From: Flavobacteriaceae bacterium
GTDB taxonomy: Bacteria > Bacteroidota > Bacteroidia > Flavobacteriales > Flavobacteriaceae
Length of the DNA: 51,762 nt
Assembly (NCBI GenBank): GCA_025800395.1
Contig: JAOXRU010000667.1
Location: forward strand, 1 to 51,762
Direction: 5' to 3'
Shown here: positions 9,052 through 18,323 of the stretch, in pieces
Numbering within the stretch: the first letter of the stretch is position 1
Layout: every line of letters starts with the position of its first letter
Translations under genes and position numbers: made by a program
Notes under the pieces: generated by a model
Seen by the model: only the letters and a program-made list of their open reading frames with translations
Database searches by the model: none
Told to the model about the DNA's origin: nothing

Positions 9052-9402
9052 TTAGTGCTCCTTGTCTTTTTTTAAAATGGAAAACAATATCGACTGCAAG
9101 ATGGAAAGCAATACACTGAAAAGTATGGCAATCCATATGCTGCTAACTGCAAAGCCATCTAGTAGTTTGTCTGCCAATAAAATGATTAGTGCGTTTATAA
9201 TGAGTAGAAATAGACCAAAGGTGACCACGGTAATTGGTAAAGTGAATAGTACCAAAAGGGGTTTTACCAATACGTTGAGTATACTAAGTGTAAGTGCTAC
9301 CCATATCGCAGCCGTATAGCCTTCTACCTGTACTCCAGGTAGGACTTTGGAAAGCAGCACTACCGCTAAGGCGGTCAGTAGAAGTTTTAAGATATAATTC
9401 AT
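9052..9402 (-). CDS. Small four-helix membrane protein, phage-holin-like family
   Basis: The 116-residue protein is almost entirely hydrophobic, with about four membrane segments and only short polar loops (LPGVQVEGYTAAIWVALTL and KPLLVLFTLPITVVTFG are typical). It fits the widespread 'phage holin family' of small membrane proteins (Mycobacterial four-TMS type), which in most bacteria is chromosomal and has no proven lytic role. Nothing around it suggests a prophage. Its gene stands alone between the esterase gene and tig on the same strand. Function unknown. Confidence 0.7.
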   Translation of the reverse strand: MNYILKLLLTALAVVLLSKVLPGVQVEGYTAAIWVALTLSILNVLVKPLLVLFTLPITVVTFGLFLLIINALIILLADKLLDGFAVSSIWIAILFSVLLSILQSILFSILKKDKEH

Positions 9403-9466
9403 AAGGTATATGTATAAGTCACAATTTAAGAAAAAAATAATGATTTTGTGGTTTTAAAAATAAAAA

Positions 9467-9498
9467 GCTGGTCGTTCTATGCAAGTATGTCTAGAACG
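9467..9498 (-). terminator. Possible terminator after the pdxJ-hydrolase operon
   Basis: CGTTCTA (9473-9479) and TAGAACG (9492-9498) can pair around a 12-base loop. On the minus strand they are followed by ACCAGC and then a T-rich stretch. It lies 70 bases beyond the hydrolase stop codon. The gap before the T-run makes it weaker than the other terminators here. Confidence 0.4.
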
Positions 9499-9567
9499 CT
9501 CCCTTTTTGGTTTTTTTTAAATAAGGCTTAAAGTGTATGATTCACTTTTTTTAATGGTGCGGGTTCT

Positions 9568-10341
9568 TTAAGTGGGGTATAAAAAAGCCATTACCATGTC
9601 AAAAAATTGCTTTGGATCCTCGGCATGTAGCCAATGCCCAGTGTCTGGGATGCTTGTGATTTTAGAGTTGGGGAATTGATGTCGTATTGCTTCGTGGTCC
9701 GATTCTAAGATGTAGCTAGAGTTTGCGCCGCGAAGAAATAAAGTGTTGCTATCACATATCCAATCTGGCGCTAAAGCTTTTCCAACTTCTTTGATGTTGT
9801 AAATGAGTGCTTCTAGGTGAAAACGAAAGTCAAGCACACCTTTTTCTCGCCAATACAGATTTTTGAGCAAAAATTGACGTATGGGGAGTTCTTTAATATA
9901 GTTTGATAAGACATCATCGGCCGCTTTTCTGGAAGTCACCTTATCAAAATCTATGGCCTGCAAACCAGCTAAAATGGTTTGATGGTGTTCAGGGTAGTAT
10001 TTTGGTGCTATGTCTGCTACAATGAGTTTGTCTACTTTTTCTGGATGTCTACATGCAAATTCCATAGCGGTTTTACCGCCCATAGAGTGCCCGAGTAATA
10101 CCATTTTCTCAATATGGTGTGCTTGTGCATAGCGATACAGATCAGCACACATTAGGTCGTAATTGAAATCCTTGTGGTGAAAGCTTCTTCCGTGGTTTCG
10201 TTGATCTACCAGATGTATTTGAAATCCTTTTTCTGCAAAGGCCTTTCCTAGTGTTTTCCAATTGTCGGACATCCCCAAAAATCCGTGCAGAATCACAAAG
10301 GCCTTGCCTTTGCCTATGATTCTCGAGTGCAGATTTTCCAT
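9568..10341 (-). CDS. Alpha/beta fold hydrolase, YbfF-like esterase
   Basis: The 257-residue protein opens with FVILHGFLGMSDNWKTLGKAF, characteristic of YbfF-type acyl-CoA/ester hydrolases. The nucleophile elbow GHSMGG places the catalytic serine at residue 86, and the catalytic histidine is His236 in TGHWLHAEDP. RGANSSYI (204-211) is the conserved segment before the acid residue. It has no signal peptide. The start codon shares one base with the pdxJ stop (TAATG), so translation is coupled. The pairing with pdxJ is common in Bacteroidota, but the substrate is unknown. Confidence 0.85.
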   Translation of the reverse strand: MENLHSRIIGKGKAFVILHGFLGMSDNWKTLGKAFAEKGFQIHLVDQRNHGRSFHHKDFNYDLMCADLYRYAQAHHIEKMVLLGHSMGGKTAMEFACRHPEKVDKLIVADIAPKYYPEHHQTILAGLQAIDFDKVTSRKAADDVLSNYIKELPIRQFLLKNLYWREKGVLDFRFHLEALIYNIKEVGKALAPDWICDSNTLFLRGANSSYILESDHEAIRHQFPNSKITSIPDTGHWLHAEDPKQFFDMVMAFLYPT

Positions 10342-11054
10342 TATTGTAGCTTTCTCAAATACATGCTTACTACATTTTCCAATCCAAGATACAGCGATTC
10401 GGATATGAGTGCGTGCCCAATAGATACTTCGAGCAAATTGGGGATTTCTTGTTTAAAAAAAGCGATGTTTTCTAAGTTCAAGTCGTGGCCCGCATTGATG
10501 CCTAGGCCTGCTTGGTGCGCTGCTACAGCAGTATCGTAGAAAGGTTTTATGCATTTTTCATCTCCATTGGCATAGCCAGCTGCATAGGCTTCGGTATAGA
10601 GTTCTATGCGATCGGTGCCTGTGGAAGCAGCGCTTTCAATGTATCTGGGGTCCGGATCCAAAAATATGGAAGTGCGTATGCCAGCTCCTTTGAAAGTAGC
10701 GATGATATCTCTTAGGTAGTCTTGGTGGGTGATGGTATCCCAGCCTGCATTGGAAGTGATGGCGTCTGGTGCGTCGGGTACCAAAGTTACCTGAGTGGGC
10801 TTTACCTCTAGAACCAAATCTACAAATTGGGATACTGGATTCCCTTCTATATTAAACTCGGTTTGTATTATCGGTGCTAAATTTCTTGCGTCTTGGTACC
10901 TAATATGGCGTTCATCTGGTCTAGGATGGACGGTGATACCTTGTCCGCCAAAAGATTCGATGTCCTTGGCTACCTTTAATAGATCTGGTACATTGCCTCC
11001 TCTAGCATTGCGCAATGTGGCTATTTTGTTGATATTTACACTAAGTTTTGTCAT
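10341..11054 (-). CDS. pdxJ: Pyridoxine 5'-phosphate synthase
   Basis: PdxJ condenses 1-deoxyxylulose 5-phosphate with 3-amino-2-oxopropyl phosphate to form pyridoxine 5'-phosphate, the last ring-closing step of the DXP-dependent vitamin B6 pathway. The 237-residue protein shows the family's conserved pieces: [15 protein letters not shown] at the N-terminus, the active-site HPRPDERHI (His43, Arg45, Glu48, Arg49, His50) and [11 protein letters not shown] with His190. It is the first gene of a two-gene operon with the hydrolase. Confidence 0.95.
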   Translation of the reverse strand: MTKLSVNINKIATLRNARGGNVPDLLKVAKDIESFGGQGITVHPRPDERHIRYQDARNLAPIIQTEFNIEGNPVSQFVDLVLEVKPTQVTLVPDAPDAITSNAGWDTITHQDYLRDIIATFKGAGIRTSIFLDPDPRYIESAASTGTDRIELYTEAYAAGYANGDEKCIKPFYDTAVAAHQAGLGINAGHDLNLENIAFFKQEIPNLLEVSIGHALISESLYLGLENVVSMYLRKLQ

Positions 11055-11074
11055 GTTTTTTTTAAAAATTAAAG

Positions 11075-11082
11075 CAAAAATA
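11075..11082 (-). promoter_or_regulatory. Candidate -7 promoter element for pdxJ
   Basis: On the minus strand this reads TATTTTTG, an exact TAnnTTTG match, 20 bases upstream of the pdxJ ATG. No clear -33 TTG at the standard distance was found. Confidence 0.35.
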
Positions 11083-11140
11083 GCGCAAATCTGTAATATT
11101 AACTTAGAATTTGGTTATTTTGTAGGGTGAATCGATACAT

Positions 11141-11797
11141 ATGGAAATTATACAATACCTAAATAACGAGATCTTGCCCCTGACTCCCGATGATAAACTA
11201 TCGGAAGCTATAGGGCGCTTCAAAAACCACAGTTGTACCCATATAGTGGTAGTACAAGACAATGCGTTGCTGGGGCTGTTGTCTGAGTTGGATATGGATG
11301 TGTTCGATCCCGAGAAAAAGCTTGGTGATGTTGCCTATTTGTACCAAATGTTTTTTGTGCAGGCTAGTATGAATTGGTTGGAAATTTTGTCTCGTTTTGG
11401 GGAAAACGAATCCAATATGATGCCCGTGTTAGATGAGCAGCAAAAATATATAGGGTATATTGACCTCACTAGCCTAATTACTACTTTTGGGGAAACGCCC
11501 TTTTTGACTGAGCCAGGGGCGGTGGTGATTGTGGAAAAAGCGCTGCAAGATTATTCTTTGAGCGAAATATCACAAATTGTAGAAACAGAAAACGGAAAGT
11601 TACTGGGGGCTTTGGTTTCCAAGATGGATGGGGATAAAATACAGCTTACCTTGAAAATAAGCGCGATGTCGTATAATGAAATTATGCAGAGTTTTCGGAG
11701 GTATGGCTATGGAATCGTTTCTGGAGTAAACGACGATCAGTTTATCAAGAATCTCAAAGAACGTTCGGCTTATTTGAGAAGATATTTAGATTTTTAG
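11141..11797 (+). CDS. CBS-domain protein
   Basis: The 218-residue protein carries two CBS repeats in the first ~120 residues (EILPLTPDDKLSEAIGRF and the second unit around MMPVLDEQQKYIGYIDLTSL), the fold that senses adenine nucleotides or SAM. The remaining ~100 residues (ALQDYSLSEISQIVETENGKL) look like a small ACT-like ligand domain, as in AcuB-type proteins. No catalytic domain is attached. It lies 32 bases before the NAD kinase gene on the same strand, an arrangement I recognise from Bacteroidota, so a sensory role near NADP supply is possible but unproven. Confidence 0.75.
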   Translation: MEIIQYLNNEILPLTPDDKLSEAIGRFKNHSCTHIVVVQDNALLGLLSELDMDVFDPEKKLGDVAYLYQMFFVQASMNWLEILSRFGENESNMMPVLDEQQKYIGYIDLTSLITTFGETPFLTEPGAVVIVEKALQDYSLSEISQIVETENGKLLGALVSKMDGDKIQLTLKISAMSYNEIMQSFRRYGYGIVSGVNDDQFIKNLKERSAYLRRYLDF

Positions 11798-11829
11798 TTT
11801 GGTGATTAATTTGAAATAGGAAGCAATAA

Positions 11830-12717
11830 GTGAAAAAAATAGCCATATATGGTCAGCAGTTCGATTTGGATGATATCGACTGTTTGGAAGAATTGTTGGA
11901 GGTCTTGCAATATCAAGAGGTTGAAGTCGTGATAGAACGAGAATTTCGTGAGAATATAGAGTGCTTGCATTTGTTGTCCATGGAGATGGGGAGTTTTGAT
12001 AGTCATCAAGATTTGGATCCCCATACCGATATGTTGATCAGCCTTGGAGGAGATGGTACCATATTGAGAGCTATTACCTATGTGCGCAATTATAATATTC
12101 CGATTTTGGGTATCAACACAGGTCGATTGGGCTTTTTGGCAACGGTGCACAAAGATCTGGTTCGAGAGGCTTTTGAGGAACTGTTTGAAGGAGAATATGT
12201 TATTGAAGAACGGGCGCTTCTAGAGGTGGAAGTGGCCGATCCAAAAATTGACTTCAAATCGCTCAATTTTGCCCTCAACGAAATTACTGTCAGTAGAAAA
12301 AACACCACTTCCATGATAACGGTAAGTACCTTTTTGAACGGAGAATATCTGACTTCCTATTGGGCAGATGGGCTTATAGTTGCTACGGCAACAGGAAGTA
12401 CAGGTTATTCCCTTAGCTGTGGTGGACCAGTGATCATGCCTAGGGCAAATTCTTTCATTTTGACTCCTATAGCGCCACACAATCTAAATGCAAGGCCATT
12501 GGTGATACCCGATGATACCGAAATAAAATTAACAGTCTATGGTCGGGAAGAACAGCATTTGATTTCTTTGGATTCCCGCATAGCCACGCTCCAAAATGAA
12601 ACAGAAATCATCTTGCGCAAGTGTAATTTTGGAGTGAAAATGGTACAATTGGCATCTGGAGGATTCTTCAAAACCTTAAGAAATAAGTTGCTCTGGGGAG
12701 AAGATAGGCGAAATTGA
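11830..12717 (+). CDS. nadK: NAD kinase
   Basis: NAD kinase phosphorylates NAD to NADP. The 295-residue product has the diagnostic GGDGT motif at residues 73-77, the LNEITVSR segment that contacts the nucleotide and the glycine-rich GSTGYSLSCGGP substrate loop. It starts with GTG; no in-frame ATG exists before the conserved KKIAIYGQQ beginning, so the GTG is the natural choice. Length is normal. It follows the CBS gene by 32 bases and is probably co-transcribed with it. Confidence 0.95.
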   Translation: MKKIAIYGQQFDLDDIDCLEELLEVLQYQEVEVVIEREFRENIECLHLLSMEMGSFDSHQDLDPHTDMLISLGGDGTILRAITYVRNYNIPILGINTGRLGFLATVHKDLVREAFEELFEGEYVIEERALLEVEVADPKIDFKSLNFALNEITVSRKNTTSMITVSTFLNGEYLTSYWADGLIVATATGSTGYSLSCGGPVIMPRANSFILTPIAPHNLNARPLVIPDDTEIKLTVYGREEQHLISLDSRIATLQNETEIILRKCNFGVKMVQLASGGFFKTLRNKLLWGEDRRN

Positions 12718-12791
12718 ACAATAAAATCCAATTATTTGTGTTTTCAAAGCATATAGTTCCGTAGTTTCTTCTGCGAACTCGTCGTAATTAT

Positions 12792-12799
12792 TATATTTG
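12792..12799 (+). promoter_or_regulatory. Candidate -7 promoter element for the DUF6089/uppS/bamA run
   Basis: TATATTTG is an exact match to TAnnTTTG, 13 bases before the ATG of the DUF6089 gene. A plausible -33 TTG is not obvious. If used, it would drive DUF6089, uppS and bamA from a very short leader. Confidence 0.45.
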
Positions 12800-12812
12800 C
12801 AAACTTTGAGAT

Positions 12813-13502
12813 ATGAGAACCTGCTTAGTTTTAGTTGTGCTTTTGACTGTTTTGCCTATTTCTGCCCAGAATTATGAGGTGGGAGTCTATTTGGGAGGAG
12901 CCAATTATATTGGAGACATAGGTCCGACTACCTATGTGAATCCAAATTCGTTGGCAGCAGGAATGGTTTTTAAGTGGAACAAAAGTACCCGGTATTCTTG
13001 GAGAGCCTCTATTATTAGGGCGCGTATTCAAGGAGACGACAACAAAGCAAGTATTGGATCTCGCAAAGAGCGTGGCTATGTCTTCGACAATCGGTTGACC
13101 GAGTTTGGCGTAGGCTTAGAGGTGAATTATTTTAAGTTCAACCTGCATAGGATGTCCTCGCAATTTACGCCGTATCTCTATACTGGTGTTCATTATTTTA
13201 TGTATGATGAAACCTATTTTGATGGCAACCAACAGCGCAAAATGGGAACAGACACTAGCTTTGCGATTCCTATGGTCTTAGGGGTCAAAAAAACCTTGGG
13301 AAGGTTTTTGGTAATAGGGCTAGAGGTTGGTGCACGTTATACTTTTACCGACAATTTGGACGGGAGTAATCCCAAAAAAACGCCGGGAGTATTGGATGTG
13401 CAGTTTGGAAATAAGTTTAGCGACGATTGGTATGTATTTACCGGTCTTACACTGACCTACACTTTTGGGCGCAAACCGTGCTACGATTGTGTCGGAAATT
13501 AG
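12813..13502 (+). CDS. DUF6089 outer-membrane beta-barrel protein
   Basis: The 229-residue product has a signal peptide (cleavage after about residue 19, ISAQ) followed by alternating polar and hydrophobic strands rich in Tyr, Phe and Gly, with a terminal strand ending in TLTYTFGR. The opening YEVGVYLGGANYIGDIGPTTYV is typical of DUF6089, a porin-like family that in Bacteroidota lies directly upstream of uppS-bamA. It is likely an outer-membrane barrel. The role is unknown, though the gene order points to envelope assembly. The stop lies six bases before the uppS ATG. Confidence 0.8.
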   Translation: MRTCLVLVVLLTVLPISAQNYEVGVYLGGANYIGDIGPTTYVNPNSLAAGMVFKWNKSTRYSWRASIIRARIQGDDNKASIGSRKERGYVFDNRLTEFGVGLEVNYFKFNLHRMSSQFTPYLYTGVHYFMYDETYFDGNQQRKMGTDTSFAIPMVLGVKKTLGRFLVIGLEVGARYTFTDNLDGSNPKKTPGVLDVQFGNKFSDDWYVFTGLTLTYTFGRKPCYDCVGN

Positions 13503-13508
13503 ATGTAA

Positions 13509-14267
13509 ATGAGTTTAAAGGAAGAAATAATTAACGAAGGCTTGCCTCAGCATATTGCCGTTATCATGGATGGTAATGGACGTTGGGCTAAAGCGAAAGG
13601 GAAATTGCGGATTTTTGGACACGAAAACGGGGCTAAAGCAGTACGAAATACCGTAGAAGCTACTGCTGAGCTTGGAATCCAATACCTTACTTTATATGCT
13701 TTTTCTACCGAAAATTGGAGCCGACCAAAATTGGAGGTGCAAACCCTGATGAAACTTTTGGTGTCTTCGCTCAAAAAAGAAATTCACACCTTACACGAAA
13801 ATGATATTCGACTAAATGCCATTGGCAATATAAAAGCATTGCCGCCAAAAGTGTATAGTGAATTGGTGGAGGTGATGGAGAAAACCAAAAATAATAGTCG
13901 AATGTGTCTCACTTTGGCGCTGAGTTATGGGGCTAGAGAAGAATTGCAAAATGCTGTTAAAGAAATTGCAACCAAAGTTAAAAATAATATAATTTCAATA
14001 GATAATGTTGACGATACCATTATAAATGATCATCTTTACACGCATGATTTGCCAGATGTAGATTTGATGATACGTACTAGTGGTGAACAGCGAATCAGCA
14101 ATTTTTTGCTGTGGCAAATTGCTTATGCCGAATTGTATTTCTTGGAAATATTTTGGCCAGATTTCTCGAAAGAACATCTGTATGAGGCAATTGTAAATTA
14201 TCAAAAACGAGAAAGAAGGTTTGGGAAAACCAGTGAGCAACTTAATGTTAATAATGAAAAGAAATAG
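13509..14267 (+). CDS. uppS: Isoprenyl (di-trans,poly-cis-undecaprenyl) diphosphate synthase
   Basis: This cis-prenyltransferase adds isopentenyl units to farnesyl diphosphate to make the lipid carrier for cell-wall and surface-glycan synthesis. The 252-residue protein has the catalytic MDGNGRWAKAKG motif (Asp21), the central SYGAREELQNAV helix and the substrate-binding RTSGEQRISNFLLWQ segment. Length is normal. Its 3' end overlaps the bamA start by 14 bases, so the two are translationally coupled. Confidence 0.96.
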   Translation: MSLKEEIINEGLPQHIAVIMDGNGRWAKAKGKLRIFGHENGAKAVRNTVEATAELGIQYLTLYAFSTENWSRPKLEVQTLMKLLVSSLKKEIHTLHENDIRLNAIGNIKALPPKVYSELVEVMEKTKNNSRMCLTLALSYGAREELQNAVKEIATKVKNNIISIDNVDDTIINDHLYTHDLPDVDLMIRTSGEQRISNFLLWQIAYAELYFLEIFWPDFSKEHLYEAIVNYQKRERRFGKTSEQLNVNNEKK

Positions 14268-16872
14268 ATCTTTTTTTACCGCCCTATTGCTAATAGCTTG
14301 TATGATGACTGCCTATCAGGCAAAAGCACAGGATATTCCTTTTGAGAAAGGAAAAAAGTATATCCTCGGTGGACTTACAGTAACTGGAGCAGAGAGTTAT
14401 AACGAGCAAACAGTAAAAGCCTATACTGGTTTGCATCTTGGGCAAGAGATTACGGTACCTGGAGCGCAAATTAGTGATGTGATTAACAAACTGATCAAAT
14501 TACAGTTATTTAGCGATGTGAGTTTTTATATTACCGATGTAAAAGGTAAGGAAGTTTTTCTAGAATTGTATATTCAAGAGCGTCCTGCTATACGCGAAGT
14601 AACGGTATATGGTGTAAAAAAGAGAAAGGTAAAAGATGTTTTAAAGGAAACGGAGCTCACCAAAGGAAGAAAGATTACCGAGAGCTTTATAGCGAATACC
14701 AGAAACTACCTAACCAATAAATACAAAAAGAAGGGATATCTCAATACAAAGGTGAATATCGCTACCAAAAGAGTCGAAAACGATAGCACCAACCTCAATA
14801 GTGTAGATATGGTGGTGAATATTGTAAAGGGGAGCAAGGTAAAAATTCGCGATATCAATATAGAAGGAAATGAGAAGCTTGCAGACGGTAAGGTTCGCGG
14901 AGCGATGAAAAATACCAAAAGAAAATTCTTTGGGCGTTTTTGGAAAAAATCCAAATTCATTAAAGACGATTATGATGAGGATTTAAAATCTATAGTAGAT
15001 GCCTATGCGGAAAATGGATATAGAGATGCCCGAGTGGTTGCAGATACCATCGTAGATGTAGACGACAACAGTATCGATATCAATCTTAACGTAGTAGAAG
15101 GAAGACGCTATTTTTTTGGAGATATCAAGTTTGTTGGAAATACAGTATATAGCGATAGAGATTTGGCACGTGCCTTGGGAATCAAAAAAGGAGATGTCTA
15201 CAACGGGGTAAAACTCAAAAAGAAAATTCAAGATCAAAGCAAGCCAGATGCATTGGATCTTACCAATATGTATCAAAACAATGGGTATATGTTTTCGCAG
15301 CTCAACCCTGTAGAGGTCTCTGCCAAAAATGATACTGTAGCATTTGAGGTGCGTATTATAGAAGGAAAGGAAACTTTCTTCAATCATGTAAGTGTAGCAG
15401 GAAACGATCGTACAAACGACTATGTGATTTATCGTATGTTGCGCACCAAGCCTGGAGAGCGATATAGTAAGCAAGAAATTATACGCACCATACGCGAACT
15501 TGGAGGATTGGGCTATTTTAATGCAGAAACTATTAATCCGCAAATTCTAAATCCCAATCCCAACGAAGGAACTTTGGATTTGGAATATGGTCTAGAAGAG
15601 AAGGGTTCTAGTCAAATCGAACTCCAAGGTGGATACGGTGGCGGAGGCTTTATAGGTACCTTGGGCTTGTCTTTTAATAATTTCTCTATAAAAAATATTT
15701 TGAACGGAAAAGCATATCAGCCAGTTCCTATGGGAGATGGGCAATCATTCTCACTACGTGTACAGGCTAGTAGGACTTTCCGTACCTACAGTGCGTCTTT
15801 TTCGGAACCTTGGTTGGGAGGAAAAAAACCAATCAATTTCTCTTTTTCTGTTTCACGTACCCAACAATTCTTGTTTGATTTTGCAAACAACAAGGTGGAC
15901 AAAAGCAAGCAGTTTGCTATTACTGGAGTATCCTTGGGCTTGGGGAAAAGGTTGGAGTGGCCAGATGATAACTTTTTGTTGTCGCATGCCTTGAGTTACC
16001 AAAACTACGATTTGCAGGATTATAATGTAGGACTGTTTACCTTCGGTAATGGAACTTCCAACAACTTGGCATATACCTTAGCCTTGTCTCGAAAGAATGT
16101 TGGTGTGAATCCAATTTTCCCAACTTATGGATCGGAGTTTACACTTAGTGCCAAAGTGTCTTTGCCTTATTCGGCATTTAACGATGTAGATTATACAGCG
16201 CTTAAGGAAGAGCGAGAATCTTTGGAACAAGCGATAGTAGATAACCCAGGAACTTCGAAAGTAAATAGTGAAAAAATCGCAAACATAGATCAAGAGCGTT
16301 TTCGTTGGTTGGAGTTTTATAAAATTAAATTTACCGGAACATGGTATAACAATGTTATCTTCAAAAAAATGGTACTGCGCTCTAATGTGGAGTTTGGTTT
16401 TTTGGGAGCATATGACAATGATAGAGGGGTGATACCTTTTGAGAGATTTTTTGTTGGAGGAGATGGTTTAGGTAATTTTACTTTAGATGGACGAGAAAAT
16501 ATCCAATTGCGTGGATATGAAAACCAGTCGATAACTCCCTTATTTACCAATCCAGTGAGTGGAAGGCAAAGTAGAGTGGGAGGAACTATTTACAATAAAT
16601 TCTCTTTAGAGCTTAGATATCCCCTTACCTTAAAGCCAACGGCGTCTATATATGGACTAGCTTTTTTGGAAGGAGGAAACGCTTTCAACAATTTTCAGGA
16701 ATTTAATCCGTTTAATCTTAAACGATCGGCCGGATTGGGACTGCGAATCTTTATGCCAGCCTTTGGTCTGCTAGGAATTGACTTCGGATATGGTTTTGAC
16801 GAACAGCCCGGAAGCAACACAGGTAGTCCTCATGGATGGGAGACACATTTTATAATTGGACAGCGGTTTTAA
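14254..16872 (+). CDS. bamA: Outer-membrane assembly factor BamA
   Basis: BamA inserts beta-barrel proteins into the outer membrane. I take the ATG at 14254, which gives MKRNRSFF and a clean signal peptide ending near AYQAKAQ; this yields 872 residues. The frame also extends upstream to a TTG at 14221, but that would place a polar segment before the signal peptide. After the signal come POTRA domains (for example VVEGRRYFFGDIKFVGNTVYS), then the Omp85 barrel with its RGYEN segment (QLRGYENQSI) and a terminal strand ending HFIIGQRF. The ATG lies inside the end of uppS. The protein's envelope role fits the neighbouring uppS and ompH genes. Confidence 0.95.
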   Translation: MKRNRSFFTALLLIACMMTAYQAKAQDIPFEKGKKYILGGLTVTGAESYNEQTVKAYTGLHLGQEITVPGAQISDVINKLIKLQLFSDVSFYITDVKGKEVFLELYIQERPAIREVTVYGVKKRKVKDVLKETELTKGRKITESFIANTRNYLTNKYKKKGYLNTKVNIATKRVENDSTNLNSVDMVVNIVKGSKVKIRDINIEGNEKLADGKVRGAMKNTKRKFFGRFWKKSKFIKDDYDEDLKSIVDAYAENGYRDARVVADTIVDVDDNSIDINLNVVEGRRYFFGDIKFVGNTVYSDRDLARALGIKKGDVYNGVKLKKKIQDQSKPDALDLTNMYQNNGYMFSQLNPVEVSAKNDTVAFEVRIIEGKETFFNHVSVAGNDRTNDYVIYRMLRTKPGERYSKQEIIRTIRELGGLGYFNAETINPQILNPNPNEGTLDLEYGLEEKGSSQIELQGGYGGGGFIGTLGLSFNNFSIKNILNGKAYQPVPMGDGQSFSLRVQASRTFRTYSASFSEPWLGGKKPINFSFSVSRTQQFLFDFANNKVDKSKQFAITGVSLGLGKRLEWPDDNFLLSHALSYQNYDLQDYNVGLFTFGNGTSNNLAYTLALSRKNVGVNPIFPTYGSEFTLSAKVSLPYSAFNDVDYTALKEERESLEQAIVDNPGTSKVNSEKIANIDQERFRWLEFYKIKFTGTWYNNVIFKKMVLRSNVEFGFLGAYDNDRGVIPFERFFVGGDGLGNFTLDGRENIQLRGYENQSITPLFTNPVSGRQSRVGGTIYNKFSLELRYPLTLKPTASIYGLAFLEGGNAFNNFQEFNPFNLKRSAGLGLRIFMPAFGLLGIDFGYGFDEQPGSNTGSPHGWETHFIIGQRF

Positions 16873-16910
16873 GTTTGGCACGATATTTTCTATATTAAAT
16901 TCGTAAGCAA

Positions 16911-17744
16911 ATGAAAACAAAAGTTCTTTTAACTTTATTAACTATTGGATTGACACTCCAGCTAACAGCGCAAAGGGGTTCTCGTATCGCATATGTGGAC
17001 ATGGAATACATCTTGGAAAATGTAGATGAATACCAGCAAGCATCAAAGCAATTGGAGTCTAAAGCTGCAAAATGGAAGGTGGAAATTGAAACGAGACAGC
17101 AAAAAATAGACGGGCTGAAAAATGAATTGCAGGCAGAAAAAGTGTTGCTTACCAAAGAATTGATAGAGGAACGCGAAGAAGAAATACAGGCGCAAGAAAG
17201 AGAAATGTTGGAATACCAGCAAGATCGTTTTGGGCCACAAGGAGACTTGGTGCAGCAGAAGAAAATGCTTATTCGTCCAATACAAGATCAGGTCTTCAAT
17301 GCGGTAAAGGAATTGGGGGTAAACAAAAAATACGACATTATTTTTGATAAATCTGATGTGGTGATGTTGTTCTCCAACGATAGACACGATATATCTGATC
17401 AGGTATTGCGATTGATCGGAAGGGCCAAGAAGCTAAAGAAAAATAAAGGCAAAAAGGCAAAAACGGAATTGGAAGAATATACCGAGCCTGTAAACGAAGC
17501 AGTAAAGGCTAGAGCTGATGAGAAAAAGAAAAAGGCCAAGACACGTGCAGAACAGGCGGAAGAGGCTAGAAAGAAGAAAATAGCAGAAAGAGAAGCGCGC
17601 AAAAAAGCCTACGAAGAAAGAAGAAAAAAATTATTGGCGGAAAGAGAGGCGAAGCGCAAAGCAAAAGAAGAAAAAAGAAAGCAATCAGAGCAGGATAAAA
17701 ATAAGGAGGAAGAGAATAAAAATAATTCTCCTGATAATGGATAG
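16911..17744 (+). CDS. OmpH/Skp-family periplasmic chaperone with long basic C-terminal tail
   Basis: Skp/OmpH chaperones hold unfolded outer-membrane proteins in the periplasm for delivery to BamA. The 277-residue product has a signal peptide (to about LTAQ, residue 20), the family opening RIAYVDMEYILENVDEYQQA, a long coiled-coil and the KYDIIFDKSD C-terminal core. Past residue ~175 comes an unusually long, low-complexity tail rich in Lys, Glu, Ala and Arg, about 100 residues. The normal family length is 160-180. The gene follows bamA by 38 bases and precedes a second ompH copy. Confidence 0.88.
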   Translation: MKTKVLLTLLTIGLTLQLTAQRGSRIAYVDMEYILENVDEYQQASKQLESKAAKWKVEIETRQQKIDGLKNELQAEKVLLTKELIEEREEEIQAQEREMLEYQQDRFGPQGDLVQQKKMLIRPIQDQVFNAVKELGVNKKYDIIFDKSDVVMLFSNDRHDISDQVLRLIGRAKKLKKNKGKKAKTELEEYTEPVNEAVKARADEKKKKAKTRAEQAEEARKKKIAEREARKKAYEERRKKLLAEREAKRKAKEEKRKQSEQDKNKEEENKNNSPDNG

Positions 17745-17751
17745 AAAACTA

Positions 17752-17759
17752 TATATTTG
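17752..17759 (+). promoter_or_regulatory. Candidate -7 promoter element for the second ompH gene
   Basis: TATATTTG matches TAnnTTTG exactly and lies 23 bases before the ATG, between the two ompH genes. It suggests the second copy can be expressed separately from the bamA run. No clear -33 element. Confidence 0.4.
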
Positions 17760-17782
17760 TAACACTTAGAATAAAACAGATT

Positions 17783-18295
17783 ATGAAGAATTTAAAGACC
17801 TTTTTGGTAGCAATATTATTGTTTGTTGGTGCTACCACGATTACTACAGCCCAGTCTAAAGTGGCTCATGTAAATGTAAAAGAGATTATCGAGAAAATGC
17901 CAGCTTTGCAACAAGCGAGATTGGATTTGCAAAAATTGGAAAAAACCTATTCTGCAGATATCGAAAGCTCTGCAAAAGAATTGCAAGAAAAAACATTGCA
18001 ATATCGAAATGAGGCGAAATCAAAAACGGATGAAGAAAACGAAAGAAGAGCCTTAGAATTGCAAAACTTGCAAAACAACATCCGTCAAGCACAGCAATCT
18101 GCATATCAAGAATTGCAAAAAAAGCAAGCAGAGTTGTTTAAGCCGCACGAAGAAAAAATAAAAGCGGCTATAGACAAAGTATCCAAATCTAAAGGATTTA
18201 ACTATGTGTTGGATAGTAGCCCAGGAATAGGGATTCTTTTGGTAGCTAATGGTACAGATTTAACTGCAGAAATAAAAAAAGAATTAGGATTCTAA
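17783..18295 (+). CDS. OmpH/Skp-family periplasmic chaperone
   Basis: This 170-residue product is a standard-length Skp/OmpH protein. It has a signal peptide ending near TTAQ (about residue 23), the opening KVAHVNVKEIIEKMPALQQA, an extended coiled-coil and the closing core KGFNYVLDSSPGIGILLVANGTDLT. It lacks the long basic tail of the preceding paralogue. It is the last gene before the intrinsic terminator that lies just ahead of murI. Role: holding outer-membrane proteins in the periplasm, inferred from the family. Confidence 0.9.
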   Translation: MKNLKTFLVAILLFVGATTITTAQSKVAHVNVKEIIEKMPALQQARLDLQKLEKTYSADIESSAKELQEKTLQYRNEAKSKTDEENERRALELQNLQNNIRQAQQSAYQELQKKQAELFKPHEEKIKAAIDKVSKSKGFNYVLDSSPGIGILLVANGTDLTAEIKKELGF

Positions 18296-18323
18296 GAAAG
18301 AATTGCGATTTAAATAGAAAACT

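Noticed and set aside
9052..9402. Prophage remnant suggested by the holin-like protein
   Set aside because: No other phage gene is near and this family is common as a chromosomal membrane protein.
14221..14253. TTG start giving BamA 11 extra residues
   Set aside because: The ATG at 14254 directly begins a normal signal peptide; the extra residues would put a polar stretch ahead of it.
14983..15543. A 186-codon antisense frame within bamA
   Set aside because: It lies opposite a well-conserved gene and reads as Ile/Tyr/Ser-rich noise, the normal shadow of an AT-rich coding strand.
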